Shown here piece after piece: positions 1 through 12,946 of a stretch of DNA of 64,000 bases (the stretch's first letter is position 1; every line of letters begins with the position of its first letter). A program made the position numbers and the translations under genes. The notes below the pieces were generated by a model, which did no database searches, was not told the DNA's origin, and saw only the letters and a program-made list of their open reading frames with translations. The stretch comes from Polytrichum commune (taxonomy: Eukaryota; Streptophyta; Polytrichopsida; Polytrichales; Polytrichaceae), in contig OX485803.1 in assembly GCA_950295325.1 (NCBI GenBank), positions 13,518,001-13,582,000 on the forward strand, in the 5' to 3' direction.

Positions 1-1396
1 TTACATATCATCACAAGAGGTGTTAGCCTTGTCGTTGGGGCCTCATCAAATGCTTCAACTTAAAATATTACTCCCACAGTTGTTCATATCCATCACTTCT
101 TATATCTTGGCTATTACCTTTATAAATCAATGTCATAAAACATAACGAGACTATCAAATAATGAATGAAAGCAATCAAAGATAGGAAAAAAACACATAAC
201 CATGTTCCAACCAGCACAAGAAATACTACTTACAAAACCTTGATTGTCCAAAGCATACGCACAATGTGCCTGAATACGTCCCCTACCCCAATTCTTATAG
301 CCTTATCTGTACCTCCAAAACCCCTCATTTGCCCCTTGCTCTCGTTGGTTTCTCCTATGTAATCTCTAAACATTCATGGGGGTCTCCACACTAACGATCC
401 CAATTGGAACAAGACCTAATTTTGAAACTCAACAAAATAAGTACCTTATATATACATATGCATACTTAACATAAAAAATTTCCTATGGCAAAAGAAAACC
501 ATTATGGGGGTTTAAGGCGCTTAGTTCTTGTCACTGAAAGAGCTCCAGATCTACACCCCCCATGGATTTGAGATCGTCCTCAGCGTGGTGACAGCCTTTC
601 TGCAAAACCACCAAGCAAGGTGCACATGGTCACAATAAGTAGTGCGATTTGTGGTCCCCATGCTCCCTTGCCAACTTCTATCCATCGAACCAGGCCCAAT
701 GTTGAGATTCAATAGCATTGCAAATCGGTACACAAATTTGGTGTAGGATTTGTATTATCCATGGCTACTCTTCTCCCAGTTTCGACCTTGAATTTGTAGT
801 GAATCTTCTTCAAAATTATTGTTTCCAGTGCTTCAGATCAATAAAGATCGAAGAAAGGGTTGACGGCCTACATAGCCAAGTACAGTGTAAACAACGTAGA
901 GGAGGCGGTACTCAGAATCAAATTGGTGGCTGCTGAATTTTTATTTATTTATTGGGTTTAAGAGATGAACGTTGATGTCTTGATCATCTCGGAATCTTTG
1001 ACAAGATGTCGAAAATGCAGTAACTTTGATCGGACTTAAGTTCCAAGCGTATAACTATTCCATGGAAGACTTGATTAGAGTTTCATTTGCATCACTTTGA
1101 TCCATGCAGTTTGCTCACCGTACTGTCTAACTAGGGTCTCCTTTTCCGCACTCACTTGCGTAAAGTGTCAAAAGACCCAATTTGTCTAAAGGACGTGTAG
1201 AAAGAAGATGTACACCACAAGTGCGCTTAATATCAACCATCAGATGCGTCACAAAACCCTAGTAAGTTCTCATGAGTCCACAAGAATAATCTGGGGGATG
1301 GAGTAGTATGTGATTTGACAATGAATTTTGTTGTTGTTGTGAGTGGGTAAGGAAGTCGGGGAGAGAGAGAGAGAGAGGGCCGAACACAGAAGCACA
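1..1396. other. Upstream non-coding stretch
   Basis: No convincing coding region, RNA gene or transposon was recognised here. Short open frames occur on both strands but show no family signature. A GA microsatellite at about 1360-1378 lies directly before the transporter start codon and would be in its 5' leader. I could not place a TATA box with confidence. Confidence 0.5.
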
Positions 1397-4300
1397 ATGT
1401 GGAGTAGGGCGAAGGTGCACATGGCTATGGTCATGGTGGCCATGGGGTATGGTGGCTACTCCGTGCTTACTAAAGCATGCTTCACAGGCGGCATTAGCCC
1501 CTTCGTCTTCTCCGTCTACAGGGATATCATTGCCTGTTGTGTGCTGTTTCTCACAGCTGCCGTGCTTGAAAGGTGAGAAAAAGGCCATGGCTCTCTCAGC
1601 TTCTTATTCAGTTTTGGGCTTCCCACATCTGCTTAGGTAGATGGGCCTTATTTCGTTACTGCTTTTTGTTGTTGTCTTATTACTAGGATTTGCAACGTTG
1701 ACATTTCTGTGCGTTTGCAAATGTATGCGAAGAAGCCAGGACTAATCCCAGAAAGTTTTGGAGCTGGTCTTGACATTGAGCCATAAGAAGGCCACATAGC
1801 CCCCCGCAATTATGTTGCCTATGTTAACATATTTTGAGCATGTAGTCCAATCTTTGAAACACATGATGCCTTTTCGGTGTCTGTTCTTGGATCTGCCCCT
1901 CACCGCTCAAATACAGATGTCCAATTAGATAAGTAATCAAACCAGACCCACTTACCTTACCTATCACAAGCAGATGGGCTTCTCTCTGTGTTTGGAAAAG
2001 ATACATAAAGGTAAGTGGGCCTCATGTGATCACTCCTCTTAATTGAACACCTATATTTCAGTGGTACCTGGCAAGGCTCGAAGTCAAGAGTGGCCACCAA
2101 AAAGACATCATGTGTTAGGATGGAATTGAACTATGCACTCAAACATATACATACCATTCTATATTCTAGAATTACTATTGAACATCACAACTAGGAAGGC
2201 CTATGTGATCTCTTTAAAGAGAAAGTGAATCTTCACTTTGACATCTCAGGTTCTTGATCAATTTTAGAACTCCCATCCACTACTCCTTGTGTTTGCAAAA
2301 GAAACATTAAGTAAGGTATGCGGGCCTTATGTGGTCACTCTTCTTAATTATTCACCTATATTTGAGTGGTACATGGAAAGGCTTCTAGTCAAGAGCAGAC
2401 ACCAAAAAGACATCATATGTTATGATTAGATTGGACTATGCACTCAACCATATAGACACCATTCTAGGGTGATCAGTTGTGAACATGACAACTGGGAAGG
2501 CCAATGTGATCGATTAAAGTGAACAAGAATCTTCACCTTGACCTCTTGTAAACTTTTGCATCTTGTGAAACTTCTATTGGAAAGAAACTTTAAATGACAA
2601 TCTTCGTGATTCATCGTAAGCGGACGAGACAATTCCTGATCCAATCCAATGGCCAAAATTTACTGTCTGGAGTTGGGAGTGCCCACAATAGGGCTGCACA
2701 CCTTACCACAAAAGGAAGCTTGTTGGATTGGAATTGTCATGTTTGCAATCAATAAGAGGTTTCACCATAACCATCAGCTTGCAAAAGTATCGTCTGATTT
2801 GCTCCTGATGGTCTGGGAAGAAGAGAGACACTTGACATGGAGATAACGCAAGGGCTGAGGTGGGAATAGCAGGCAGCATTGGTCCAAGATGTCGCTCAAC
2901 GTTGCGGGCCTCATTTTTGCGTTGGCGGTTGTTGGGTATGAGTTTGCAGATTGTTTGAAATGTTGTACTTGTGCATGTGAATCTACTCAAGGATTGAGTT
3001 ATTGATTTTATTGGCTGTGGGTTCCAGTATTTTGCGTAAGCATTCCCAAATATGTTGATTGTGTCTTGTCATCACAATTGGTAGAGGGAAGATAGTAGCT
3101 GTATGGATGTAATTGTGAACACAACTAGCAAGCTGGAAGACACATTCTACGATGTCCCATGAACTTTTGTTTCCACTTAAACCCTAGATTGTGGCCTTAG
3201 TAGCAACTCAAATTTTCATTTTGGTGAGCTTTTTACATGTAATTGGATCTTTCTCAGGCATTTTACTCACCTTTGGATATATTATGAATCAAGCATTTTA
3301 CAGCTGCAACTCATCTAGAAGAGTTCTGTAAGTTTGTGGTTGTTATAAAGTTGATGTGAAATTGAGATCCTCGTTGGATCTTTGGTCCTGCAGGGTGTAC
3401 TTGCAGCAGGGCCTTTTCCTGTTCGGATTGTTGTTTACAAATGTGATATTTTCTTCAATCATGATGAATTGTATCCCGGTTTGGACTCTACTGATTGCTG
3501 TGTTTTTCAGGTACACCAAGAATCTTATTGTACTCCGCTCCTTACTGAGTATTATTCCCAAATATTTGCATAATACTCACTGCCTTTAAGTCAGAAGAGA
3601 GTTGAGGGTATGACATCAAGTCACGTGGAAATGACAAATATCACTTAGTGACTCAGGATATTCATCACCTGTTCTTCAAGCGTACCTAAACATACCATGT
3701 TGACCTTTCAACTTTGTTTAGGATAGAGGAAGTCCAATGTAAGCAGAGGAGCGGACAAGCCAAAGTACTGGGCATTTTGGTGTGTGTCTGTGGGGCCACT
3801 GTCCTAACCCTGTACAAGGGTCCTGTCATCATTGATGCGTCAACACCGACTAAAATTAATCCTGGGTTCCTTCCTTTGAGTAAGCCGGAATCTTTGGATA
3901 GTTTTCTACTTGGTTGGGGCATTGAAAAATGGCAGCTCGGTGCAATCTGCTTACTTGGTAGCAGCTTCAGCAGTAGTGCCTTTTCTAATCTTCAGGTGCC
4001 ACATGGATTTGACAATTTATTATGACAGCGTTCTGTTGAATATCAATCAATCTTTTTAGTGTTACGTCTTTGCCTCGTCTTCCATGTAATCTGCACTTTG
4101 GTATTAGAATACTCGTTCATTTCATGTGTTTCAATCACTGGACAGAGTATTGTATAGTACATGTCATCAAGTCTTTAATTTAAAACGGAGTGCAACTCTT
4201 TACAGGAACTATTGGAGGCACTTGATCATTAATCTAAGTTCTGTTGGGAATTTGTTATCCAATAATGAGACTCTTTAGCTTCACTTAAATCAATACGTCT

Positions 4301-6188
4301 TCTGAGTGGAAGACAAAGAGGAGGGTTTAGGGTTTACTGTGGAAGATAATATCTTAGTGATTGGAGCGGTATATTTAGTAAAAAGGATAAATTCAGGATT
4401 GGGGACAATTGCAGTTTTGACTAATACTTTCTGTGTTTTTGTGCTGAAGGTTCCTACATTGAAGAGATTCCCAGCACCATGCACAATAATGGCTGGGTCA
4501 ACATTCTTGGGCTGTTGGATGTTTGCTATCACGGCTTTTTTTACTGTTGAAGGAACTTGGGCTCTGTCAACAGGAACTGACCTCATTGCAGCAATATATG
4601 CAGTATGCCTGAACATGCCTTTCTCTTTTACAGACTCTTTATGCAATGAATAGCTTCTCTTTATTAAATCTCTCCAGAACTTGCGGCAGTGGCTCCTCTG
4701 TTCACAGGAGATCCATGTATTTTTAACATGGAGTTATCCTTTTAACTCACTGGGACTTTTCGTCGGGAGTTGGTCCCCTATGATTTTCCATTGGTTGTTT
4801 TGCATACAATATTAATGGTTTCTTTTCACTTGTTCTGCATGCTCGGAGGTTTCGTTTGAATTTAAATGAAGAGCAGCCTATTTCATTGAGGGCCAAAATC
4901 ACTTTGGCGTACTGTTGGCATGCCAAAATGAGTTTGACCCTCAATGAACCGATGTAGACTATTCTTCGTTCAAACCTCCACATTACCATCAAGGATGCAC
5001 CATAAACATACTGAACATGGAAGGTGTTATATGCAAAACAACCAACTCCTTACCAAAAGTCATGTTCTGCATCTTTATGCATATTTAGTCTGAAGTATGA
5101 AATCAACCACATGATAAGAGTGCATGATAATATGCAGGGAGTGGTAGCATCAGGAGCAGTCCTATATTTACAATGCTGGTCAAATCAGAAAGCTGGTCCA
5201 CTTTTTGTGGCAGTCTACGCACCTGTTCAACCTATCTTTGCGACAATATTTGGATTCTACTTCCTTGGCGAGGCACTCTACTTGGGCAGGTATGGTGTTC
5301 TCCAATTTTTGTTTTTTTGATAAATTGCTGCAAATTGAGAACTCCAGAAGCAAATGGATCAAAAGATTCTCTACGTACTCAATAGGAACAACCTAACGTC
5401 TTGCACTAGTGTGATATCCAGTTAGAAGTTGTAGTCCTTATGAAAACCTCTATGAAAAAGAGAGCAAAAAATGCACTGGACTCTCAAAGTCAATTGAGAA
5501 AGAGGAAACTTAGTGGACAGTATTGTAGGTCTGAGAGGGCCACTGTGGGCCTGAAGGTGTCCTACTGAGGGGCTTAAGATTACTTGATAATTTTAGCTTA
5601 AAGTGTCAAAAGCGAGAATATCTAAAATTAGCCCATTTACTATATGCATTATTCCAATGGGAGTGGGATCGGAGCATACACATAGAATGAGTTATAGGGA
5701 GACTTGAGCTCGTAAGGACCTAGATGCAAATATATCTAACCATGATTGTCAGGTATGACTTCATTTTCACTTCCTCTTTTTAACAGTGTGCTAAATATAG
5801 ATTCAATATCATAGACCAAGTAAATTATTACTTCAATAATTGTTGGAGGTTTTAGTATAAATCCTCATGTATCCCACACATACACACCCCAGTCCTTTTA
5901 AGGTTTGAGGGCAGAAATCTCTCCGTACCTTGGGTCTTCAATTGATCTGCTTTGATGAGAACCTAAAGTACACCCATTTCTACCTTGAAGTCTACCTTTA
6001 ATTTGTTTCTGGGCTTGTGGTGGTGTGACAGCTTGTATGGTGCGGCATTGATTATTCCCGGATTATACCTTGTGATTTGGGGACAAATGGAGGGCCGACG
6101 CATCAATTGTGTTGCTGTCAGCTCTTCAGCTCCTGTGAAACCATGCTCAAGTTTGAGTGAGCCTCTACTTGGCTATTGCAACCCTTAG
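1397..6188 (+). CDS. UMAMIT/WAT1-related EamA-type transporter (7 exons)
   Basis: Spliced gene with exons 1397-1572, 2873-2935, 3394-3510, 3722-3995, 4450-4602, 5138-5289 and 6032-6188. Joined they give 1092 nt, 363 residues plus TAG, with GT-AG at every intron and phases 2,2,2,0,0,2. The product is a multipass membrane protein of the plant DMT/EamA group (nodulin MtN21-like, UMAMIT), which in characterised members exports amino acids or auxin-related metabolites. Visible family marks are the first two membrane segments with YRDIIA at 41-46, IPVWT at 107-111, GQAKVLG at 130-136 after a membrane segment, a long central loop at about 150-190, and APVQPI at 289-294 followed by LGEALYLG. The length matches the family (350-400). 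The ATG at 1397 is the only in-frame ATG before the first membrane segment. Exon 2 is only 63 nt and supplies the segment between membrane helices 2 and 3. The subfamily and substrate cannot be told from sequence; the arrangement resembles the Arabidopsis At4g19185-type branch from memory. Confidence 0.9.
1635..1959 (+). repeat. Family B interspersed element, copy 1 (transporter intron 1)
   Basis: This copy begins with AGGTAGATGGGCC and ends with CCCACTTACCTTA, which are imperfect inverted repeats of each other. It shares a long middle part (GAAGAAGCCAGG, GCCACATAGCCCCC, GTAGTCCAATCT, ACACATG) with copies at 22613, 24340 and 52555. Its internal C-tract is 6 bases, the shortest of the four. 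It sits wholly inside intron 1 of the transporter. The superfamily is not known; the inverted ends suggest a non-autonomous DNA element. Confidence 0.65.
2008..2830 (-). repeat. Family B related copies in reverse orientation (transporter intron 1)
   Basis: Two successive copies in the opposite orientation to the element at 1635, starting at about 2008 (AAGGTAAGTGGGCC) and about 2311 (TAAGGTATGCGGGCC). Both contain the reverse complement of the GTAGTCCAATCT/ACACATG block. They are followed by sequence (GGAAGGCCAATGTGATC, ATCTTCACC, TGACCTC) that recurs in the tandem array at 27.7-29.2 kb. The right boundary is uncertain. With the copy at 1635 they form a large imperfect inverted repeat in intron 1. 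Confidence 0.55.
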
Positions 6189-8749
6189 GGAAGGAGTAGA
6201 GTTGATAGACTCCTCTGAGGACTAGGTACTAATTCAGAGTAACTCTTAATATTGGGTGGGGTGACTCTTAGTTTGTGCTTAGAATATCTGTGTAGGCTTC
6301 AGGTGCTCAGATTCCATTCGGCTGTATTCTTCACAACATTTGTAGGGCATGTGCAAAAGCCTGATTTTATAGTAAAACACAATCTGTATACATTGTGGCA
6401 TAATGTAGCCCTTTCAATTGATTGTATTGAAGGGAGCAATAGATTAATTCTAATGTACATGATTGTAAGAAACAAATGCATCTTAGCTACATGGAGTTTA
6501 TAAGTACTGGTGTAGCATCGAAGTGGTACTTGTGCCCTCTTTCCACCCAGATTTGCTATTTCCCACGTTGGCGTGGCGTTGAGGTGGAAACCAAATACTT
6601 TTGAAATGACATAGTTAGGTTTTGCTGGAAGTGATATTGGCATACGCCCATTCTCGTTTCCATATTCCAATATCCAAGCCCCTAGTGCTAATGTTCAGTT
6701 AAGGTGTGTAATGCAAGAGTACTTCCTGAATTTGCATTGCAAACTAGCATCAGGGTCATTCATATTGATGATAGTATAAGCATTACATGACAATGCAGTC
6801 CAACATTAGTCAACAGCAGGTTCATTTGGCTGACCACATGAACAAACACATTCTACATATTGATTGTCACAATGCCAATCAAACCACATCTCACATTTGC
6901 ATGTGTAATGAAACAATAGCCACAGCTTTCTCTCAGAAACAAGTCCTTCAGATTGCAAAGAACTGCATTTGACCTCTATTCCTACTTGTGACAGTTGATC
7001 ATTTGATCATTCCAAGTTAATTCATTGTCTCATTGACAGGAAAATAAGCAGGCTACACGAGATCATCCTCAGCTCTAGGGCACTTTGGATTACTCAAATT
7101 ACAACTTGGTTGTGGCTTTTGTAGTTTCTCTATGCATTCAGTCAATATATGATATTTGTAACAAATAATAATGAACATATACCATTTATATGGGACTAGA
7201 TTAGTAAGTAGGCTTGAGATAAATAAGTCTTACAGCATCTGATGAATGCTCACTATCCTCTATGTACTTAACATTGGTCATGAGAATATAATTGTGTTAG
7301 CTATTTCTTCCCATTAGGTAACTTAACATTACTCGATGCCTTCACAATGTTCTAATTCCAAATATTGTGTGCCGAGGAATATTCCAACTTGAATAAACGC
7401 AACCATGCCCCCACCATGTTGCTCCCATCTATTGGTAGTAGTAGTGTTAGGGGGCCTCATGTGTCGCATGTTAGGGTATCAATGGTGGCCATCTATTCAA
7501 CTCACTTTAGCCACTTTGAGCTCAGCAGGTTTGGCCATCAATAGGCCTACAACGTGCATGCAAGTGTTGGTTCCTTTTTTTCTAATGAATCAATCCACAT
7601 GCAAGTGATAGTTTTCGGTTCTTATTAAATATCCCAAATTTAACCCTTAACCTAGACATCATCAGAAGATAAATATAGAGTAATGCTTGCATGATTTGCA
7701 ACTTATTCCTAGACCCACAAAACTCGTAGTGAAGGCTAGAAATGCTATGAGTAGTTTCTCATCTTTTCCCTATTTCAATCACATACCACACTCTTTGGTT
7801 CGGCACTTATAGTGCCAAAATGCAATTTTCGTGTGGGATTTATAAGTTCCCAACCAATGTTATACCAATATGGTATTAATTTGAGCTTTGCGACACTACA
7901 TATACAGATGCTACAAAAATTATAACTCGTAGTTATGTACATGTATGGAGGACCTTTAAAAAATATACAACATTTGTACTTGTATTGTAGTATCACTAGA
8001 CTATATAGCAAAAGTTTTTATATATTGGCTTATGTTGATATCAAAACGGAACCAACAAGTAGATGATCTTTCTGATCATTTGATGGTAGACTTAGAAATA
8101 ATAATTGCATTAGCTTTCATGACATATATTGCAAACTTAAATGCTTATGAGTTAAATTCGGGGGATGAAATAGTCTTCAACGACTTTATTGATGAATGCT
8201 AGGATATCTCATTATATATGTGATAGGGGTTGTTTGTTGTTCAATAATATATTTGTATACTTATGTTATTGACTATATATGACTGTAACTTTTAAAATAA
8301 AATAATGTAAACGTATTGTCACTTGTATTCTTATTAGTGAAATTGTATGTGTATTGCTTATTTTAACCCCCCCCCCCCCAAAAAAAAAAAAACTTATGTA
8401 TAGGGGGTTTTAAGTGTGTGTTGCAAATGCACATGATTGTTGGTTTTAAGGAGAGGTGCAATCTTTGGGATTGCAACATTCATCATACTCCAATCAAAGT
8501 TGATCGAAAAATTAGATTGAACCCAACAATCAAAAGTTTTCAAAAAGTTGCAATCACATATGCCCATGCTAACACTTGGATAAATGTAGTTTCATTTGTA
8601 TTGCTCATGAATTATTGAAGGTCTTTGTATTGTAAGGCTAGATTGAACAAATGGGAAAAAAGGAGAGATTTCTAGGGGCATTCATTGGCAATTTACACAA
8701 AAATGATGTGCAAGAAAAGATATGGTAGGGTGGCATATACTTGAAAGAC

Positions 8750-8784
<35 letters not shown>

Positions 8785-9130
8785 AAATCTACATTAGGCT
8801 TCAAAATATATCCATAAGTAATTTATATATAACATATTGTATTTTAAATTGTGCTACATTATTTCTATTTTGTTTTCTGAAATAACATAACAAGAATTGG
8901 ATCTTTTTTTTGGTAGAATAATTTTGATGAGTACATTTGGAAGTTTTTTTTAAAATAAAATTTTAAGTAAGTGTTTTTTTAAAGAAAAATAACGAGGGTT
9001 CAACAGTTGGTTGGAAACATGAATGAAATTTCAATCACTATGGATGAGCTTCAATTCATTGTGGATGAACTTTGGTAAAATGTGCTCGAAACAAAAAAGT
9101 GAGGGTTTTTAGGTGAGAAGCACATTGAGC
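6189..9130. other. AT-rich intergenic DNA, no gene seen
   Basis: This stretch follows the transporter stop codon and may include its 3' UTR. No coding similarity was recognised. It holds a run of 13 C followed by 13 A at 8367-8392 and a TA microsatellite at about 8752-8774. Confidence 0.5.
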
Positions 9131-9132
9131 TA

Positions 9133-9347
9133 CACTAAATATGATATTTAGCGTCACTTGCTATTTGGAATTACACAACGCTATATCTATTTATTGTATA
9201 TATCATATTTACCCAAAAAATGTCAATTTGGTTGTTGCACATCATAGAACAATAGTAATTTTACATGGTAAAAAAACTATCAATAGTAAAAAGGTATAGC
9301 CTTGCGTAATTTCGAATAGTAAGTGATAGTAAATATGATATTTAGTG
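9133..9347 (+). mobile_element. Family A small TIR element (MITE), copy 1
   Basis: A 215-bp element with inverted ends (CACTAAATATGATATTTAG at the left, its near reverse complement at the right; total inverted match about 55 bp) flanked by TA on both sides. Related copies lie at 16476, 17311, 31900, 46961 and 63619. There is no coding capacity. The TA flanks fit a Tc1/mariner-type MITE, although the CACTA start also recalls the CACTA superfamily; the TA duplication argues for the former. Confidence 0.75.
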
Positions 9348-9349
9348 TA

Positions 9350-11100
9350 ATTTTCCCTTTCCATTGCCATTTTGCACAACCCCTTCAACCGCATGGTCAC
9401 ACCATCTTTAGATTGCTGTGCCTTTTTTTGTCATTTTTCTATGGTTCCTTACTTGAAAAACATTAGCAAACAAGTACTCCACTCCGATACCACAAGGAGA
9501 AAATTTGAACCCATTCTTTTGATATAAATAAAAGAGGGTGCAATTCATTGCACAATTATGGAATTTGCAAGTACCTATAGAATGGAGGAGAGTGGTGATA
9601 AGTATGACTTTTTATAATTGTGGGGTCCCAAAAAATTCAATGCCTAAAGTAAATAACCCCTAACCGAATACTTGGTTCTCACACGTGTATGGCAGTTTTC
9701 TATAGAGGTGCCTTCCTTGGGAGAAGTTGCCATGACAAAAATGGGAATCGTAGTTCATACAAATGTCACTTGTGTACATCAAATGCAAGGTGCAAAGAAA
9801 ATTGCGTTCATAGACACATGCTCCCTTACACCAACTATAAACTGGAACTACCTATATGTGCTAGAAGTATTACAATAACTTGTTCTCTCCTTCAAACATG
9901 GGTACTTCAATATCTCATAGTTTTCATATATATGTACGTTGAAGTTTATTCTATTTTTGGTGGTATTAATTTAATATTTCGTATTTATACTTTTCCCCAT
10001 TATCTTGCACCCTTTGGTATTTTGAACTTAATTTGTTTCCATTTAAACGTAATCCTATGTAAATTCAAAAAATGCCTCTGTTGTGTTGTTTGAAATCATC
10101 ATATGTGCGGTGTTTTAAGGCACCCTTTATCAACATGCATAGTAATATGAGACAACCCATTAACACAAGGCATGTATTGCCTTATATTATTAAGTCTACC
10201 GATAAAGGGTGGAATATAGCAATGACAAGGGATTTAGACACTTTATTCGTTACGGAATGAAGCCTTTGGCACTTGTGTAGTCTGCCCCATTAAATGTATG
10301 CCTGAAAACATGCAAGCAGTCGGGATGGTAGAGGTGATCATAGCTTTTGCAAATCCTTTGGCAGGGAATCTATGAGTTTGTCAACACTTAAAGGTAGGCA
10401 TGATAAGTCATTCATCAATTTGATAGAGCATTGAGAGCAATGTTGGCTAGCAGTGGGTAGCAAGGCCAAAAGCCTTATCAACTCTGGTCAAAAAAAAAAT
10501 TTTGGTTGCTCTTGGGAGATTGCTGCTATTTTCTTCTATTCCTCAAAAGGAAAATGACCACCCCCTTTCTAACCTCATTCTATTGCACGAAATCCATCAT
10601 TGGCTAAGCAATTATTTGGACCTATTTGCACATGGACTCGCGGCTACGCTTTTAAAAACCAACAAAATCCAATGAGAATTTGTCCTATGTCTTTATTTTT
10701 TAGAGACGGAGTATGTGGGATGAGAGAAATGATAAAGATCCAACATGGTGAACGAGAACACAACTACAAAAAACACAACTACAAGAACACTACTAAACAA
10801 TACAAAATGCTACAATAACATAACTGAGCACTACAAGAACACTACTAAATGCTCAAGAGTTGAGAATGTAAGTGGAAAAACCATGTGACACTCTACAAGT
10901 TTTGTACTATCCTAAACACAATACCCTATCCATAGTTCTACAAAAAAGAATACATGACATTATAGGGTATCATATAGTATTTATAATGTCGTAAGTGAAT
11001 AGAAATGATGCTATATTACATTGAATATATTTCAAAAAAATTTCTTGCAAAAGTAAAGAGTGGACTATATTAAGTCTCATCATATTCTTAATATTTTTCT
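9350..11100. other. Intergenic DNA, no gene seen
   Basis: Several short open frames occur, the longest 134 codons at 9689-10093, but none resembles a known protein or shows a plausible spliced continuation. Confidence 0.45.
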
Positions 11101-11104
11101 AGTG

Positions 11105-11535
11105 AAGCACTCATGCCTTCAAACAACCCCACTTCCCCCAATTCAGCCTCACGTGTGTTGCATAAATCGGATTCTGTTGCAAAGTACTATGTCACATTTG
11201 CACTTGCAAAGTTGCACTCCACCCTTGTGTTGTTGGGTCAATTTTTGCAAATATTCACTAGGCCATCCAAGTTCTGCACTCCTAGACAACACTTGCGCAA
11301 GCTCGTGAGGACACTTGCTACATTGAAGATGCGCTCCATCTCCATTTGGCTCCTAGTCTGGTCAAGATTTGTCTTGCTAACCATGCAACGTTCGACCATG
11401 TGTGTGCATTTGCCTTCCAAAACAACAACGGTGAGGCACAATTGTGCCTCTTCACCCAACACAAAATGACAACGAAAAAATAAAACAACTTTGTAGCTAA
11501 ATTTTTTTCAAGAGCCTCTCTAGGGCAAGAAGATG
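11105..11535 (-). pseudogene. hAT transposase C-terminal fragment, frameshifted
   Basis: Two overlapping minus-strand frames together read like the dimerisation region of a plant hAT transposase. One frame (around 11330-11440) gives FWKANAHTWSNVAWLARQIL; the other continues with MEMERIFNVASVLTSLRKC, then LGVQNLDGLVNICKN. The expected NWP after ICKN is broken because a TGA stands where the tryptophan codon should be (near 11240), and a further stop follows. The frame change lies near 11340. It is therefore a dead fragment. The family call rests on remembered family consensus (WLARQILG...ETERVFS...LTxLRRCRL...KNWPDD). Confidence 0.65.
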
Positions 11536-11540
11536 CATCA

Positions 11541-12299
11541 AACAAGGAATCAATATTGGGATTGGAGGGGCTAGAACAGAGCTGGGAATTGTGGGATTGA
11601 GGAAATTGTTAACTTAAACCAACATTGGCACCAAACATTGTTGATCGTATTGTACTACAAGTTGCACTACTTGCTCATGGCCCACAAACTCCTTCAAACA
11701 CTCCAATTCTTTGTAAAGGGGGTCAAGGATCCAAAAATTGAGTGTATGTTCACTACATTGGGTACCTCCCATAGAGAAGTGCAATATATGATTCAAGGAA
11801 TGTATTAATGCAATTATATGCTTCAAGGAATATTCATTTCCTAAATATAATTACATCTTTGAATTCTTTGTTAGAATGGCTACAAGAGTTTTCTACATTC
11901 AAACAAATTATATCACTTGAGATTGGACTAAAATGCATTATAAATGATTATAAACAGGGCCATATAATACGGGAGTTGCATACCCAGGGCCCACCCTAAC
12001 GACTAGATGTGCCCATTGTAAACAACCGAATCAACCCATGCAACAAGAGCATAAATGGGAAGCTTACCTCTATTGCAACACAATGGAGAGCCACACCCAT
12101 ACTTGCCGCCAAGCCGATCTACTCAATCCTTTGAGCCTCCCAATAATGTCAAAGATCCAGCCGCAACTCTTAACCCCTTCCCATAACCACCACAACATGA
12201 AGCACCCTAGTGCCATAACACCTGCCCCTCCCATCTTGCCCCCCCCCCCCCCGGAGGCACGTGTTGGTCGCAATCGCAATATTGCTCATCCACCTAATT
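11541..12299. other. Intergenic DNA with a poly-C run
   Basis: No gene was recognised. A C14 run lies at 12239-12252. An open frame running through this run into the duplication below is not considered real. A weak zinc-knuckle-like spacing of Cys and His codons around 12010-12110 is too degenerate to call. Confidence 0.4.
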
Positions 12300-12946
12300 G
12301 GACTAGTAGGGTTTCAGACATCAGTTTGGGTATGTGCGAAACCTTAAACCCTAAGTTCTACTACTACTTAGGGTATATGTGTGTGACATACCAACCGGGT
12401 TGGTCCTCTCATACCCTTATCCATACCCATGCACAGACCAATACAACATTGGTCCAAACCAATGAGGTATTGATGCATCTCAAACTTCTCCTTCTATATA
12501 TATAGATAGATGGATAGATAGATAGTTAATGCCAAACCAAAGCGTAGGTATGATATTTTGCTCGTGTTCCAAACAAAATGAGAGATTTTAAAATGCAAAT
12601 TTCAGTAATGTTATAAAAAACATATGGACTGGTAGGGGTTTCAGACATCGGTTTGGGTATGTGCGAAACCTTAAACCCTAAGTTCTACAACTACTCAGGG
12701 TATATGTGTGCGACATACCAACCAGGTTGGTCCTCTCATACCCTTACCCATACCCATGCACAGACCAGTGCAACAGTGGTCCCAACCAATGAGGTATCAA
12801 CACATGTCAAACCTCTTCTTCTTCTATATATAGATAGATAGAAAGACAATGCCAAACCGAAGCGTAGGTATGGTGTTTCGCTTGTGTTCCCGACGGAATG
12901 AGAGATTTTAGAATGCGAATTTCCGCAATGTTGTGAAAAAGCATAT
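12300..12946 (+). repeat. Two-copy tandem duplication of about 325 bp
   Basis: Unit 1 is 12300-12625 and unit 2 is 12626-12946, clearly similar along their whole length. Each contains a telo-box-like AAACCCTAA motif, a GATA microsatellite and the motif GCGTAGGTATG. The pair ends about 230-310 bp upstream of the possible receptor-kinase start codons, so it is likely part of that gene's upstream region. There is no coding evidence. Confidence 0.85.

Noticed and set aside
12038-12505. 155-codon frame through the poly-C run into the tandem duplication
   Set aside because: A proline run comes from the C-tract and the rest from duplicated DNA; the second unit does not keep a comparable frame.
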